Source: Solidesulfovibrio sp.
GTDB taxonomy: Bacteria; Desulfobacterota; Desulfovibrionia; Desulfovibrionales; Desulfovibrionaceae
Direction: 5' to 3'
Length of the DNA stretch: 64,000 nucleotides
NCBI RefSeq assembly: GCF_038562415.1
Contig: NZ_JBCFBA010000001.1
Location: 124,001 to 188,000, forward strand
Shown: positions 16,582-24,864 of the stretch, in pieces
How positions within the stretch are numbered: position 1 is the stretch's first letter
Layout of the letters: the number at the start of each line of letters is the position of its first letter
Notes under the pieces: model-generated
Databases searched by the model: none
Told to the model about the DNA's origin: nothing
The model's input: only the letters and a program-made list of their open reading frames with translations
Program-made: the position numbers and the translations under genes

Positions 16582-16834
16582 AGGCTCCTCGTTTCTGGCG
16601 TTGGAAGGCGGCGCGTTGGCCGACGTTCGATGCTGGCGCTTACCATGGGGGTGAAGGCCAAGTCACGTGAAAAAAAAGAGTGTGTTCCGGGGTTGCGGCA
16701 CCGCGAGGGCGGCGGGGAACCGCCTGGCGCCGGGCCGGGGCTTGCTCCGCCTGCCGGGCGGGGATAGGACAGCCGCTGGCCGGACTGCCCGACGCGGCCC
16801 GGGAATCCTCATTTTCGCGATACGGGAGGCACCG

Positions 16835-17863
16835 ATGGATCTGAAGATGCTGCGCCAAAAGGCCAGGGAGGAACTCAAGGGATTTTGCCGGGTCTGTCCG
16901 GTGTGCGACGGCCGGGTCTGCGCCGGCGAGGCCCCGGGCATGGGCGGCATGGGCACGGGCGCCTCGTTCGCCGCCAACATGGCCGCCCTGGCCGCCTGGC
17001 GGCTCAACATGCGCACCCTGCACGAGGTCAAGGCCGCCGACACGGCGGTGACCCTTTTCGGCCGCGCGCTGGCCATGCCCATCCTGGCCGCGCCCATGAC
17101 CGGCGTGCTCTACAACATGGGCGGCAAGCTTTCCGAAGAGGCCTTCATCGCCATGATCATCGACGGCGCGGCCCAGGCCGGCACCATCGGCCTGTGCGGC
17201 GACGGGGCCGACCCGGCCATGTACGGCAGCGGCTTGCAGGCCATCGAGGCCCGGGGCGGCTGCGGCATCCCCATCGTCAAGCCCCGGGCCCAGGCGGTCG
17301 CCAAGGACATGCTGGCCAGGGCGGCGGCGGCCGGGGTGGCGGCCGTGGGCATGGACGTCGACGGCGCCGGGCTGTTGGTCATGGCCCTCAAGGGCCAGCC
17401 CGTCTCCCCGAAAACGCCCCGGGAACTGGCGGAACTGGTCGGCGCGACGCAGCTTCCCTTCCTGGTCAAGGGCATCATGACCGCCGACGAGGCGAGCATC
17501 GCCTTCGACGCCGGCGCGGCCGGCATCGTGGTCTCCAACCACGGCGGCCGGGTGCTGGACCACGCCCCGGGCGCGGCCGAGGTGCTGCCGGAGATCGCCC
17601 GGGCGGTCAAGGGGCGCGGGGTCATCCTGGCCGACGGCGGCGTGCGCAGCGGCGCCGACGTGCTCAAATACCTGGCCCTGGGGGCCGACGCGGTGCTGGT
17701 GGGTCGGCCGCTGGTGGTCGGGGCCTTCGGCGGCGGGGCCGACGGGGTCGCCTTTTTGCTCGACAAATTGAAGGCCGAACTGACGGCGGCCATGCTGCTG
17801 ACCGGCACGGCCTCGGTGCGCAATGTTTCGCCGCGCATCCTGCGCCCGGCGCCGGGCATCTGA
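16835..17863 (+). CDS. FMN-dependent alpha-hydroxy-acid dehydrogenase
   Basis: This 342-residue TIM-barrel flavoprotein of the lactate oxidase/glycolate oxidase family would oxidise an alpha-hydroxy acid such as lactate. PILAAPMTG near residue 75, VKGIMTADEA near 210, SNHGGR near 234 with the catalytic His, DGGVRSGADVLK near 268 and ALVG-like GADAVLVGRP near 285 are the FMN and substrate blocks. The N-terminal cysteine cluster (CPVCDGRVC, 21-29) is unusual for the family and could bind a metal or iron-sulfur centre. Start ATG at 16835 follows GGGAGG. A strong terminator lies downstream. Confidence 0.85.
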   Translation: MDLKMLRQKAREELKGFCRVCPVCDGRVCAGEAPGMGGMGTGASFAANMAALAAWRLNMRTLHEVKAADTAVTLFGRALAMPILAAPMTGVLYNMGGKLSEEAFIAMIIDGAAQAGTIGLCGDGADPAMYGSGLQAIEARGGCGIPIVKPRAQAVAKDMLARAAAAGVAAVGMDVDGAGLLVMALKGQPVSPKTPRELAELVGATQLPFLVKGIMTADEASIAFDAGAAGIVVSNHGGRVLDHAPGAAEVLPEIARAVKGRGVILADGGVRSGADVLKYLALGADAVLVGRPLVVGAFGGGADGVAFLLDKLKAELTAAMLLTGTASVRNVSPRILRPAPGI

Positions 17864-17900
17864 CGTTTCGGCCGTTCCGGCCACGGACGAAAAAAACGAA

Positions 17901-17933
17901 CCCTCCCGACACAAGGCGTCGGGAGGGTTTTTT
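17901..17933. terminator. Strong terminator after the FMN dehydrogenase gene
   Basis: A perfect 10-base stem, CCCTCCCGAC paired with GTCGGGAGGG around a 7-base loop, is followed by a T run. An A-run on the upstream side lets it also serve the convergent amphi-Trp gene. Confidence 0.9.
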
Positions 17934-17962
17934 GCGGCTTGGGCCGGAAGGGGCGGCGAGGG

Positions 17963-18217
17963 CTACTCGGCGCCGTCCGCTTCCTTCCAGGACAGCTCGA
18001 TGGACAGCTTGTGCTTGGATTTGCCGGGTTTGACCTTCTGTTTGAAGCTGATCTCCAGCTCGGCCAGAAGCGGCAGATCGACGCAGACGGGGCCGTCCTC
18101 GGTCGTGGCGGTGAGTTTGCGCTGGCGCAGGCCGTCCACGATTTTTTCCAGCACGACGGCGGCGTCGTAGGTCAGCATTTTTTCATCGCAGTGGAACAGG
18201 TCGGACTTCTCGCTCAT
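17963..18217 (-). CDS. Amphi-Trp domain protein
   Basis: This 84-residue protein matches the amphi-Trp domain (TIGR04354) as I recall it: a mixed alpha/beta protein with LTYDAAVVLEKIVDGLR, a CVDLP strand, and a C-terminal strand with a conserved tryptophan (ELSWKE). The role of the family is unknown. It is usually a stand-alone small cytoplasmic protein, as here. The start is ATG at 18217 with AAGGAG upstream. It shares a bidirectional terminator with the FMN dehydrogenase gene. Confidence 0.72.
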   Translation of the reverse strand: MSEKSDLFHCDEKMLTYDAAVVLEKIVDGLRQRKLTATTEDGPVCVDLPLLAELEISFKQKVKPGKSKHKLSIELSWKEADGAE

Positions 18218-18336
18218 GATGCGCTCCTTATGGCATGGCACGGGTTGTATCGCGGACCCTCGCCTTCCCATAACCACTCCCGCCGTCCTTGTCATGACGG
18301 CGGCGTGAAAAAGCGGCCGCGAGCCCGGGGCCGGCC

Positions 18337-18663
18337 TCAGGCCGGCAGGAAATCGTAGGCGCCCGGCCCCTGGAGGAGCAGCAGCCGGGCCTTGTCCGGG
18401 CCGGGGTTGGCCACGGTGTGGACCCGTCCCGGCGGGACGCTGGACCGGTCGCCGGGCCGCAGGGTGACGGTTTCGGGCGGGTCGCACAGGCTGAGGACGG
18501 CCGTGCCGGCCAGGCAGAAAGTGTGGTCGGTGACGTGGCTGTGGCGGTGGGGCGGGATGGACTGGCCGGGGTCCAAGGTCATGAGCGTGGCCCGGGCCTC
18601 GGCCGTGGCCAGGATGGTTTCCTTGCCGGCGATGGCGTAGGGGGGCGTGTTGGGGTCCGGCAT
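18337..18663 (-). CDS. Small cupin-domain protein
   Basis: This 108-residue single-domain cupin has the first motif with PPHRHSHVTDHTFCLAG (metal-binding His residues near 38-46) and a second motif with PGRVHTVANPG near 78-88. It probably binds one divalent metal. Single-domain cupins include isomerases, dioxygenases and sensory proteins, and I cannot choose among them. It follows the SGNH hydrolase gene by 16 bases on the same strand. Confidence 0.75.
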   Translation of the reverse strand: MPDPNTPPYAIAGKETILATAEARATLMTLDPGQSIPPHRHSHVTDHTFCLAGTAVLSLCDPPETVTLRPGDRSSVPPGRVHTVANPGPDKARLLLLQGPGAYDFLPA

Positions 18664-18679
18664 GGCCGCCTCCTTGGGG

Positions 18680-19216
18680 TCACATCTGGCTGACGATGAG
18701 TTTTTTCCAGAGCGAATAGCCGTTTTTGGTCAGATGGATGCCGTCCTCGGTGAAATTGGGGCCGAGCTTGCCGTCGTCGGCCAGGAAGGAATCGTAGAGG
18801 TCGAGGTAGCGCACGAAGCGGTTGTGGCGGGCGCACAATTCCTTGAGGCGGTTGTTGGTGGCCACGATGTCGGCGTTGTCGATGGCCTGGCTGCGGGTCG
18901 GCAGGATGCTTTGCACATAGATGAGCGTGTACGGGGAAAGCTCTTGAATCTTGCGCAGGATCTTGTCGTAGTTGTCGATGATGCGGTTCTGGGCCTTGAT
19001 TTCGTTGATGCCGATCATCAGGAAGAGCTTGTGCGGCTTTTTTTGGGCAATGGCTTCGATGCGCTTGAGGATATCCGCGCTGGTGCAGGATTCGACGCCG
19101 TTGATGTACACCTTGCTTGGCTGGTCGAACAGGTTGTAGAGCTCCCAGCCCTTGGTGATGCTGTCGCCGCAAAAGACGATCTGCATGGCCAGGAGCACGG
19201 GCAGGGCGGCATTCAC
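18680..19216 (-). CDS. SGNH/GDSL-family hydrolase
   Basis: This 178-residue esterase/lipase-type hydrolase has block I VFCGDSITKG with the nucleophilic Ser near residue 19, block III GINE near 69, and block V DGIHLT near 163 carrying the Asp-His pair. Substrates of the family range from acyl esters to acetylated sugars. GTG at 19216 has GGAGGA about 10 bases upstream; an internal ATG at codon 11 (MQIVFCGDS) is a good alternative and would remove any hydrophobic N-terminus. It is upstream of the cupin gene. Confidence 0.8.
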   Translation of the reverse strand: MNAALPVLLAMQIVFCGDSITKGWELYNLFDQPSKVYINGVESCTSADILKRIEAIAQKKPHKLFLMIGINEIKAQNRIIDNYDKILRKIQELSPYTLIYVQSILPTRSQAIDNADIVATNNRLKELCARHNRFVRYLDLYDSFLADDGKLGPNFTEDGIHLTKNGYSLWKKLIVSQM

Positions 19217-19296
19217 GGCAAGGCGTCCTCCGTTTGCGCGGGCAGGGGCGGCTGGCCCGGGAACCGAGGCGCGGCGACGGTCCCCCAGGCTGCCTT

Positions 19297-19325
19297 ACGG
19301 TAATGACGCCGGGCGGTTCGGTCAA
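19297..19325 (-). promoter_or_regulatory. Candidate sigma-70 promoter for the SGNH hydrolase gene
   Basis: On the minus strand TTGACC (19320-19325) and TACCGT (19297-19302) are separated by 17 bases. The -35 matches five of six consensus bases and the -10 three. It lies about 80 bases upstream of the GTG start. Confidence 0.4.
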
Positions 19326-19335
19326 GGCGGCCGAA

Positions 19336-19384
19336 AAACAAGCCGCGTCCCCGCAATCCGTCCGGTGGGACAGCGGGGACGCGG
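19336..19384 (-). terminator. Terminator after lysA
   Basis: A 12-base perfect stem (CCGCGTCCCCGC with GCGGGGACGCGG) surrounds an 18-base loop, and on the minus strand the hairpin is followed by CTTGTTTTTC. It lies 30 bases past the lysA stop. Confidence 0.75.
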
Positions 19385-19414
19385 CGGCAAAAACCGGTCG
19401 GCGCGGGGGCCGGC

Positions 19415-20653
19415 CTAGCGCTCCAGGCTGATGAGGTCCTCGTAGGTCTCGCGGCGGCGGGCCAGGGTGACCTTGTCGCCGTCCACCAGCACCTCGGCGG
19501 CGCGCGGCCGGGAGTTGTAGTTGGAGGACATGGTGAAGCCGTAGGCGCCGGCGGAATAGACGGCCAGAAGCTCCCCGGGGGCCACGGCCGGAAGTTCCCG
19601 GTCCCGGGCCAGGAAATCGCCGGATTCGCAGATGGGGCCGACGACGTCGACGGAAAGCGTTTCCCGGCCGGCCGGCCGGACCTCGCGGATGGCGTGGAAG
19701 GAGTCGTAGAGCGACGGCCGGATGAGGTCGTTCATGGCCGCGTCCACGATGACGAAATCCTTGCTCGGCGTCTTCTTGGTGTAGACCACCTCGGTGACCA
19801 GGATGCCGGCGTTGCCGACGATGACCCGGCCGGGCTCCAGGATGAGCGTCAGCGGCGTATCGCCCAGGGCCTTGGTCAGGGCCTGGCCGAATTCGCGCGG
19901 ATGGGGCGGCTCCTCCTCGTTGTACTGGATGCCCAGGCCCCCGCCGAGGTCGAGGTAGCGGGTCGCGATGCCCATGGCCGTCAGCTTGTCCCGGAAGGCC
20001 AGGATCTTGGCCAGGGCCTCCAGGAACGGCTCGATGGAAGTGAGCTGGGAGCCGATGTGGCAGTCGATGCCCACGGGCTCGATGCCGGGCAGCTCGCGGG
20101 CCTTGGCGTAGGCGGCCAGGGACGTTTCGATATCCAGGCCGAACTTGTTCTTTTTAAGCCCGGTGGAAATGTAGGGATGGGTCTTGGGGTCCACGTCGGG
20201 GTTGATGCGCAGGCTGACTTGGGCCGTCTTGCCCAGGCGCGAGGCGATGCGGCTGATGCGTTCCAGTTCGCCCATGGACTCGACGTTGAACATGAGGATG
20301 CCGGCGCTAAGCGCCTGTTCGATCTCGGCGGCGCGCTTGCCCACGCCCGAATAGACGATCTTGGCCGGGTCCACGCCGGCGGCCAAAGCCCGGTAGAGCT
20401 CCCCGCCCGAGACGATGTCCACGCCGGCGCCCTGCTCGGCCAGGGTTTTGAGCACGGCCAGGTTGGAATTGGCCTTGACGGAAAAGCAGGTCAAATGGGG
20501 CAGGCTGGAAAAGGCCGAATCGAAGGCCGTGAAATGGCGGCGCAGGGTGGCAGCACTGTAGACGTACAGCGGCGTGCCGTAGGCGGCGACCAGGGTGGAT
20601 ACGGGTACGTCCTCGGCGTAGAGTTCGCCGCCCCGGTACTCGAAATGATGCAT
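19415..20653 (-). CDS. lysA: Diaminopimelate decarboxylase
   Basis: LysA removes CO2 from meso-diaminopimelate to give lysine, the last step of that pathway, and uses pyridoxal phosphate. The 412-residue protein shows the PLP lysine at Lys60 (FSVKANSN), KFGLD, HIGSQ near 203, DLGGGLGI near 236, EPGR near 283, GPICESGD near 340 and the terminal SSNYNSRPR block, all as expected for a true LysA. It starts 3 bases after mutS ends, so it is the last gene of a five-gene minus-strand unit. A terminator follows. Confidence 0.95.
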   Translation of the reverse strand: MHHFEYRGGELYAEDVPVSTLVAAYGTPLYVYSAATLRRHFTAFDSAFSSLPHLTCFSVKANSNLAVLKTLAEQGAGVDIVSGGELYRALAAGVDPAKIVYSGVGKRAAEIEQALSAGILMFNVESMGELERISRIASRLGKTAQVSLRINPDVDPKTHPYISTGLKKNKFGLDIETSLAAYAKARELPGIEPVGIDCHIGSQLTSIEPFLEALAKILAFRDKLTAMGIATRYLDLGGGLGIQYNEEEPPHPREFGQALTKALGDTPLTLILEPGRVIVGNAGILVTEVVYTKKTPSKDFVIVDAAMNDLIRPSLYDSFHAIREVRPAGRETLSVDVVGPICESGDFLARDRELPAVAPGELLAVYSAGAYGFTMSSNYNSRPRAAEVLVDGDKVTLARRRETYEDLISLER

Positions 20654-20656
20654 GGG

Positions 20657-23317
20657 TCAGTCTCCTTGGGGGGATGCGTTGCCGCCGAAGCGGTTTTTCC
20701 AGTCGCACAGTTTCGTGAGCGCCTCGAGTGGCGTCATCCGGTCTAGTTCGAGGCGGGAGAGTTCGTCAAGAAGCAGGCTTTCGGCCTGGTGCGGGGGGGC
20801 GTCGTTCGTCGCGGCCGCCGTCTGGGCCAGCAGCCCCGGCAGGGTCGGCTGGCCCCGTTCGCGGCCGGCGGCGGCCGCCTTGCCCGGCTCGCGGCTGCGC
20901 TCCAGCTCGGAGAGGATCTCCCGGGCGCGCTTGACCACGTTTCGCGGCACGCCGGCCAGCTTGGCCACCTCCACCCCGTAGCTGCGGTCGGCCGGGCCGG
21001 GCAGCAACCGGCGCAGGAAGACGATGTCGCCCTTCCACTCCTTGACCGCGATGTTGGCGTTGCGAAGCCCTGGCAGGCGGCCTTCCAGGGCCGTGAGCTC
21101 GTGGTAGTGGGTGGCGAACAGCGTGCGCACGCCGAGGTTCTCGTCGCGGCCGCACAAATCCTCGACCACGGCCCAGGCGAGCGCCAGGCCGTCGAAGGTG
21201 GCCGTGCCCCGGCCGATCTCGTCGAGGATGATGAGGCTTCGCCGGCCGGCCTGGCGCAGGATGCGGGCCGTTTCCATCATCTCGACCATGAAGGTGGACT
21301 GGCCCTGGGCCAGGTTGTCCGAGGCGCCCACCCGGCAGAAGACCCGGTCCACCAGGCCCAGTTCCGCCTGGGCCGCCGGCACGAAGGAGCCGATCTGGGC
21401 CAGGATGGCGATAAGCGCCGTCTGGCGCAGCACCGTGGATTTGCCGGCCATGTTGGGGCCGGTGATGAGCAGGACCTTGGCCGATTCGGGCAGGTGCACG
21501 TCGTTGGGGACGTAGTTGCCGATCCCCTGGACGGCCTCGACCACGGGATGGCGGCCGGCCCGGATGGCGATGGACAGGTCCTGGCGCAGCGCGGGCCGCG
21601 TCCAGTCGCCGGCGACCGCCGCCGTGGCCAGGCCCTGCCAGACGTCCAGGCGGGCCACCCGGGCGGCGGTCTCCATCACCCGGTCGCGAAGCCCGGCGAT
21701 GGTGGCGCGCAGTTCGCCAAAAAGATTGTATTCCAGGCTCTTGCGCTTGTCGCCGGCGGCGGTGAGCTTTTCCTCCAGGTCCTTGAGGGCCGGGGTGACG
21801 TAGCGTTCGCAGTTGGCCAGGGTCTGGCGGCGTTCGAAGTGCTCGGGCGGGTAGCCGGCGGCGCGCGAGAGCTCGAAATAATAGCCGAAGACCCGGTTGA
21901 AGCCGAGCTTGAGCTTGGGCAGGGAGCAGGCCGCGCGTTCGCTTTCGAGCAACTCCTGGATGCGGGCCTCGCCGTGCTCGGTCAGTTCCATCAGTTCGTC
22001 GAGCTCGGGATGGTAGCCCTGGCGGAACAGCCCGCCCTCGGTAACAAGCGTGGGCGGCGTGTCCACCAGGGCCCGGTCGAGGAGCTCCCGGGCGTCGTCC
22101 AGGTCGTCCCAGCCGGCGAGCAGCTCGCGCGCCGCTCCCGGGACGTCCGGGCCGGCCGCGGCCCGTTCGCGCAGGGCCGGCAGGGCGCGCAGGGACTGGC
22201 GCAACGCGGTGAAATCGCGCGGCGCGGCCCGATTGAGGAAGATGCGCGTGGTCAGCCGCTCCAGGTCGTGGACGCCGGCGAGGGCCTCGGCGAGGGCCTC
22301 GCGGCGGGCGGTGTCCTCCACCAGCCAGGCCACGGCCTCCTGGGTTTCGAGGATGGGGGCGAGGTCCAGCCAGGGCTGGCGCAGCAGGGATTCGAGCAGC
22401 CGGCCGCCCATGGCCGTGACCGTGCGGTCCAGGACCTGCCACAGCGTGCCCTTGCCCTTGCGGCCGTCCAGGCGACGGAAGATCTCCAGGTTGCGCTCGG
22501 TCACCTCGTCCAAGAGCATGTGCCGGCCGAGGTTGACGGGCTTAAACGGCCGCAGGTGGCCGAGGTCGCGCATCTGCGTGGTGGCCAGATAGGTTAAAAG
22601 CGCCCCCATGGCCCGCACGAGCTGGGGCTTGTCGCCCACATCCAGGGCGGCCAGGTCGGCCACGGACTGGGCCTTCAGCACCCTGTCGCGGCCGGCGGCG
22701 AGGTCGAAATGGGGCTTGACGGGAAAATGGCTGATGTGGACGCCGTCGCGGGGGATGTCCCGGGGCGGTTCCAGGCCGTCGGGCAGCAGCAGCTCGCGCG
22801 GGCCGATCTTGACCAGCCACTGCCACAGCCTGGCCGCGTCGCGGGAGAAAAGCCCGGACCATTCGCCCGTGGAGAAATCGACCCAGGCCAGGCCGCCGGC
22901 CCGTTCCTCGGCGTCGTAGTAGAGGGCGGCCAGGAAGTTGTGCTCCTTGGCCCGCAGGTTGCCCTCTTCCACGGCCGTGCCCGGGGTGAGCACCCGGGTC
23001 ACGGCCCGCTTGACCAGGCCCTTGGCCTGCTTGGGGTCCTCGATCTGGTCGCACACCGCGACCTTGAAGCCTTTTTCCAGCAGCTCGGCCAGGTAGCCTT
23101 CGGCGGCCTGGTGGGGCACGCCGCACATGGGAATGGGCGATTCGGCCTCGGGATTGCGCGAGGTGAGCGTGAGTTGCAGTTCGCGGGCCGCCGTGACGGC
23201 GTCCTCGAAAAACATCTCGTAGAAATCCCCCATGCGATAGAACAGCAAGGCGTCGGGGTGTTCCCCCTTGGCGCGCAGGTACTGCTCCAGCATGGGGGTC
23301 ATCTTGATTTCCCCCAC
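20657..23317 (-). CDS. mutS: DNA mismatch repair ATPase MutS
   Basis: MutS recognises base mismatches and small loops and recruits MutL. The 886-residue protein has the N-terminal mismatch-binding domain with GDFYEMF (Phe and Glu that contact the mismatch) near 27-33, connector and lever domains, and the C-terminal ATPase with GPNMAGKST near 626, a Walker B DEIGRGT near 705 and THYHEL near 738. The C-terminus includes a short tetramerisation-type tail. It lies between the LapA-like gene and lysA, tightly spaced. Confidence 0.97.
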   Translation of the reverse strand: MGEIKMTPMLEQYLRAKGEHPDALLFYRMGDFYEMFFEDAVTAARELQLTLTSRNPEAESPIPMCGVPHQAAEGYLAELLEKGFKVAVCDQIEDPKQAKGLVKRAVTRVLTPGTAVEEGNLRAKEHNFLAALYYDAEERAGGLAWVDFSTGEWSGLFSRDAARLWQWLVKIGPRELLLPDGLEPPRDIPRDGVHISHFPVKPHFDLAAGRDRVLKAQSVADLAALDVGDKPQLVRAMGALLTYLATTQMRDLGHLRPFKPVNLGRHMLLDEVTERNLEIFRRLDGRKGKGTLWQVLDRTVTAMGGRLLESLLRQPWLDLAPILETQEAVAWLVEDTARREALAEALAGVHDLERLTTRIFLNRAAPRDFTALRQSLRALPALRERAAAGPDVPGAARELLAGWDDLDDARELLDRALVDTPPTLVTEGGLFRQGYHPELDELMELTEHGEARIQELLESERAACSLPKLKLGFNRVFGYYFELSRAAGYPPEHFERRQTLANCERYVTPALKDLEEKLTAAGDKRKSLEYNLFGELRATIAGLRDRVMETAARVARLDVWQGLATAAVAGDWTRPALRQDLSIAIRAGRHPVVEAVQGIGNYVPNDVHLPESAKVLLITGPNMAGKSTVLRQTALIAILAQIGSFVPAAQAELGLVDRVFCRVGASDNLAQGQSTFMVEMMETARILRQAGRRSLIILDEIGRGTATFDGLALAWAVVEDLCGRDENLGVRTLFATHYHELTALEGRLPGLRNANIAVKEWKGDIVFLRRLLPGPADRSYGVEVAKLAGVPRNVVKRAREILSELERSREPGKAAAAGRERGQPTLPGLLAQTAAATNDAPPHQAESLLLDELSRLELDRMTPLEALTKLCDWKNRFGGNASPQGD

Positions 23318-23338
23318 GACGGAATCGCGACGACGGGC

Positions 23339-23743
23339 CTAGGCGTCGGCTTTCTTGTCCGTCGAGGCGCCCGCGTCGGCGGCGGCGGCCACGGTCGCCG
23401 CCCCGGCGGCGGCGTAGCTCGGGGTCACGAGGGGCGCGGCCACCGTGGACTTCTTCTGGCTGGCCAGCTGCTTTTCCATGGCGTTGACCTTGTTTTGCAG
23501 GCTGCGCACGCTGGTGGCCAAGCGGACCTTCTCGGCCAGGAAGTACAGGGTGCAAAACAGGCCGCCGGCCACGAAGGCAATCAGGAGCACCACGTAAAAG
23601 GGCACGGCCGGGCTTTGCACCATGAAGCCGAAGGCACCGAGCTTGAGCAGCAGGGGCGTTTCCAGGATAGCGGTGTTCTGCACGAAAAAGAGCATGCAAA
23701 CGAAGAAGAACACCAGCAGGAAGAGCACTTTGATCACGCGCAT
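23339..23743 (-). CDS. LapA-domain membrane protein
   Basis: This 134-residue protein has two hydrophobic helices (about 5-22 and 48-70) separated by a short loop with the QNT motif, then a coiled-coil-like segment (SLQNKVNAMEKQLAS) and an Ala-rich tail ending in Lys/Asp residues. This is the LapA (lipopolysaccharide assembly protein A, DUF1049) arrangement. E. coli LapA works with LapB in controlling lipopolysaccharide synthesis; no lapB is adjacent here. It lies 13 bases after the HIT gene and 21 before mutS. Confidence 0.78.
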   Translation of the reverse strand: MRVIKVLFLLVFFFVCMLFFVQNTAILETPLLLKLGAFGFMVQSPAVPFYVVLLIAFVAGGLFCTLYFLAEKVRLATSVRSLQNKVNAMEKQLASQKKSTVAAPLVTPSYAAAGAATVAAAADAGASTDKKADA

Positions 23744-23756
23744 GGAGGCCTCCTTG

Positions 23757-24257
23757 TCACGACGTAACGGTTGCGAGGTAATCCGTAAACAACGGGAAAA
23801 GCCGATCGTAGGTGGAAAGCAGCAACTGCGGGACCACCCGCGTCTCTCCGAAAACGGCCATGAACGAGGCGTCGCCGTTCCAGCGCGGCACCATCTGGAA
23901 ATGCAGGTGGGCGGCGATGCCGGCCCCGGCCGCCTCGCCGAGGTTGAGGCCGATGTTGATCCCTTGCGGGCGCATGGCTTCCTGCATGGCCTTGGTGCAG
24001 TAGGTCAGCCCCCTGGTCAGTTCCAGCGCTTCCTCCGGGGTCAACTCCGTCAGGCAACTGGCATGGCGAAAGGGTGTGACCATCAAGTGCCCGGAATTGT
24101 ACGGAAACTTGTTCATGATCACGAAGGTGTGCCGCCCCCTGGCCAGAACCAGCCGCTGCCGGTCGCCGTCCGTGTCCTTGGGCAGGCAGAACACGCAGGC
24201 ATCGGGCTTCGGCCCGAGTATGTAGTCCATGCGCCAGGGCGCCCACAACACATCCAT
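23757..24257 (-). CDS. HIT-family protein (Ap4A phosphorylase-like)
   Basis: This 166-residue histidine-triad protein has the DYILGPKPDACVFC block with a CxxC-like zinc site near the N-terminus, FPYNSGHLMV near 52-61, and the triad near 116-120, which reads HLHFQ rather than the usual HxHxH. The last triad His is therefore Gln, as in GalT and yeast Apa2 phosphorylase-type enzymes, which points towards nucleotidyl transfer or phosphorolysis rather than simple hydrolysis. VPRWNGD follows. It is in the operon with the LOG-like, LapA-like and mutS genes. Confidence 0.85.
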   Translation of the reverse strand: MDVLWAPWRMDYILGPKPDACVFCLPKDTDGDRQRLVLARGRHTFVIMNKFPYNSGHLMVTPFRHASCLTELTPEEALELTRGLTYCTKAMQEAMRPQGINIGLNLGEAAGAGIAAHLHFQMVPRWNGDASFMAVFGETRVVPQLLLSTYDRLFPLFTDYLATVTS

Positions 24258-24277
24258 GCGAAAAAAACTCCGAAAGA

Positions 24278-24748
24278 TTAGGCATCGCCCAGAAGCGCCG
24301 CGACCAGGGCCACGGCCTCCTCGGGTCCCCGGGCCGGGCGTACCCCGTCCAGGGCGCCGTAAGGCCCCAGGGCCACGACGGGCTTGCCGAGCTTGAGCGC
24401 CAGCCCGATTTCCGACAGGGTGCCGGCCCCGCCGGCCACGGCGATGACCGCCTGGCCGTTTTTCACCACCAAGACGTTGCGCGCGATGCCAAGGCCCGTC
24501 ACCACCGGCACGTCGACGAAGGGGTTGGCCTCGTCGGGGTCGTCGCCGGCCAGGATGCCGATGGTCCGGCCGCCGGCTTCCCTGGCCCCCTGGCAGGCCC
24601 CGGCCATGACGCCGCCGCGTCCGCCGCACACGATTTCATAGCCCCGCCCGGCGGCCAGGGCGCCCACCGCCCGAGCCGTCGCGTAGACGAGGTCGTCGCA
24701 GGCTCCCGCGCCGATGACCGCAATCCGCCTGGGCCGTGCCGTTTGCAT
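24278..24748 (-). CDS. LOG-like / TIGR00725-family phosphoribohydrolase
   Basis: This 156-residue Rossmann-like protein has the family signature GGRGGVMAGACQGA near 41-54, where LOG proteins carry the PGGxGTxxE and nucleotide-binding elements, and a later GGAGTLSEIGLAL near 106-118. LOG enzymes hydrolyse ribose 5-phosphate from nucleoside monophosphates; bacterial TIGR00725 relatives are poorly characterised and may bind molybdenum-cofactor-like or nucleotide ligands. It begins the five-gene minus-strand unit that ends in lysA. Confidence 0.82.
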   Translation of the reverse strand: MQTARPRRIAVIGAGACDDLVYATARAVGALAAGRGYEIVCGGRGGVMAGACQGAREAGGRTIGILAGDDPDEANPFVDVPVVTGLGIARNVLVVKNGQAVIAVAGGAGTLSEIGLALKLGKPVVALGPYGALDGVRPARGPEEAVALVAALLGDA

Positions 24749-24827
24749 GTCCGCTCATCCCTACACGCGTCTTTCTCCAAGAGCAAGGGAGCCTTAGCCA
24801 AAAGGCGGAAGGTTGCCGGGCCGGGGC

Positions 24828-24856
24828 TTGAGTCCAACCGGCCGCCGGGCTATCCT
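24828..24856 (+). promoter_or_regulatory. Candidate sigma-70 promoter for uvrC
   Basis: TTGAGT at 24828-24833 and TATCCT at 24851-24856 are separated by 17 bases. Each matches four of six consensus positions. The predicted start of transcription, near 24863, is almost at the uvrC ATG (24865), and there is no Shine-Dalgarno sequence, so a leaderless mRNA is possible. Confidence 0.45.
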
Positions 24857-24864
24857 AGCCCGCC

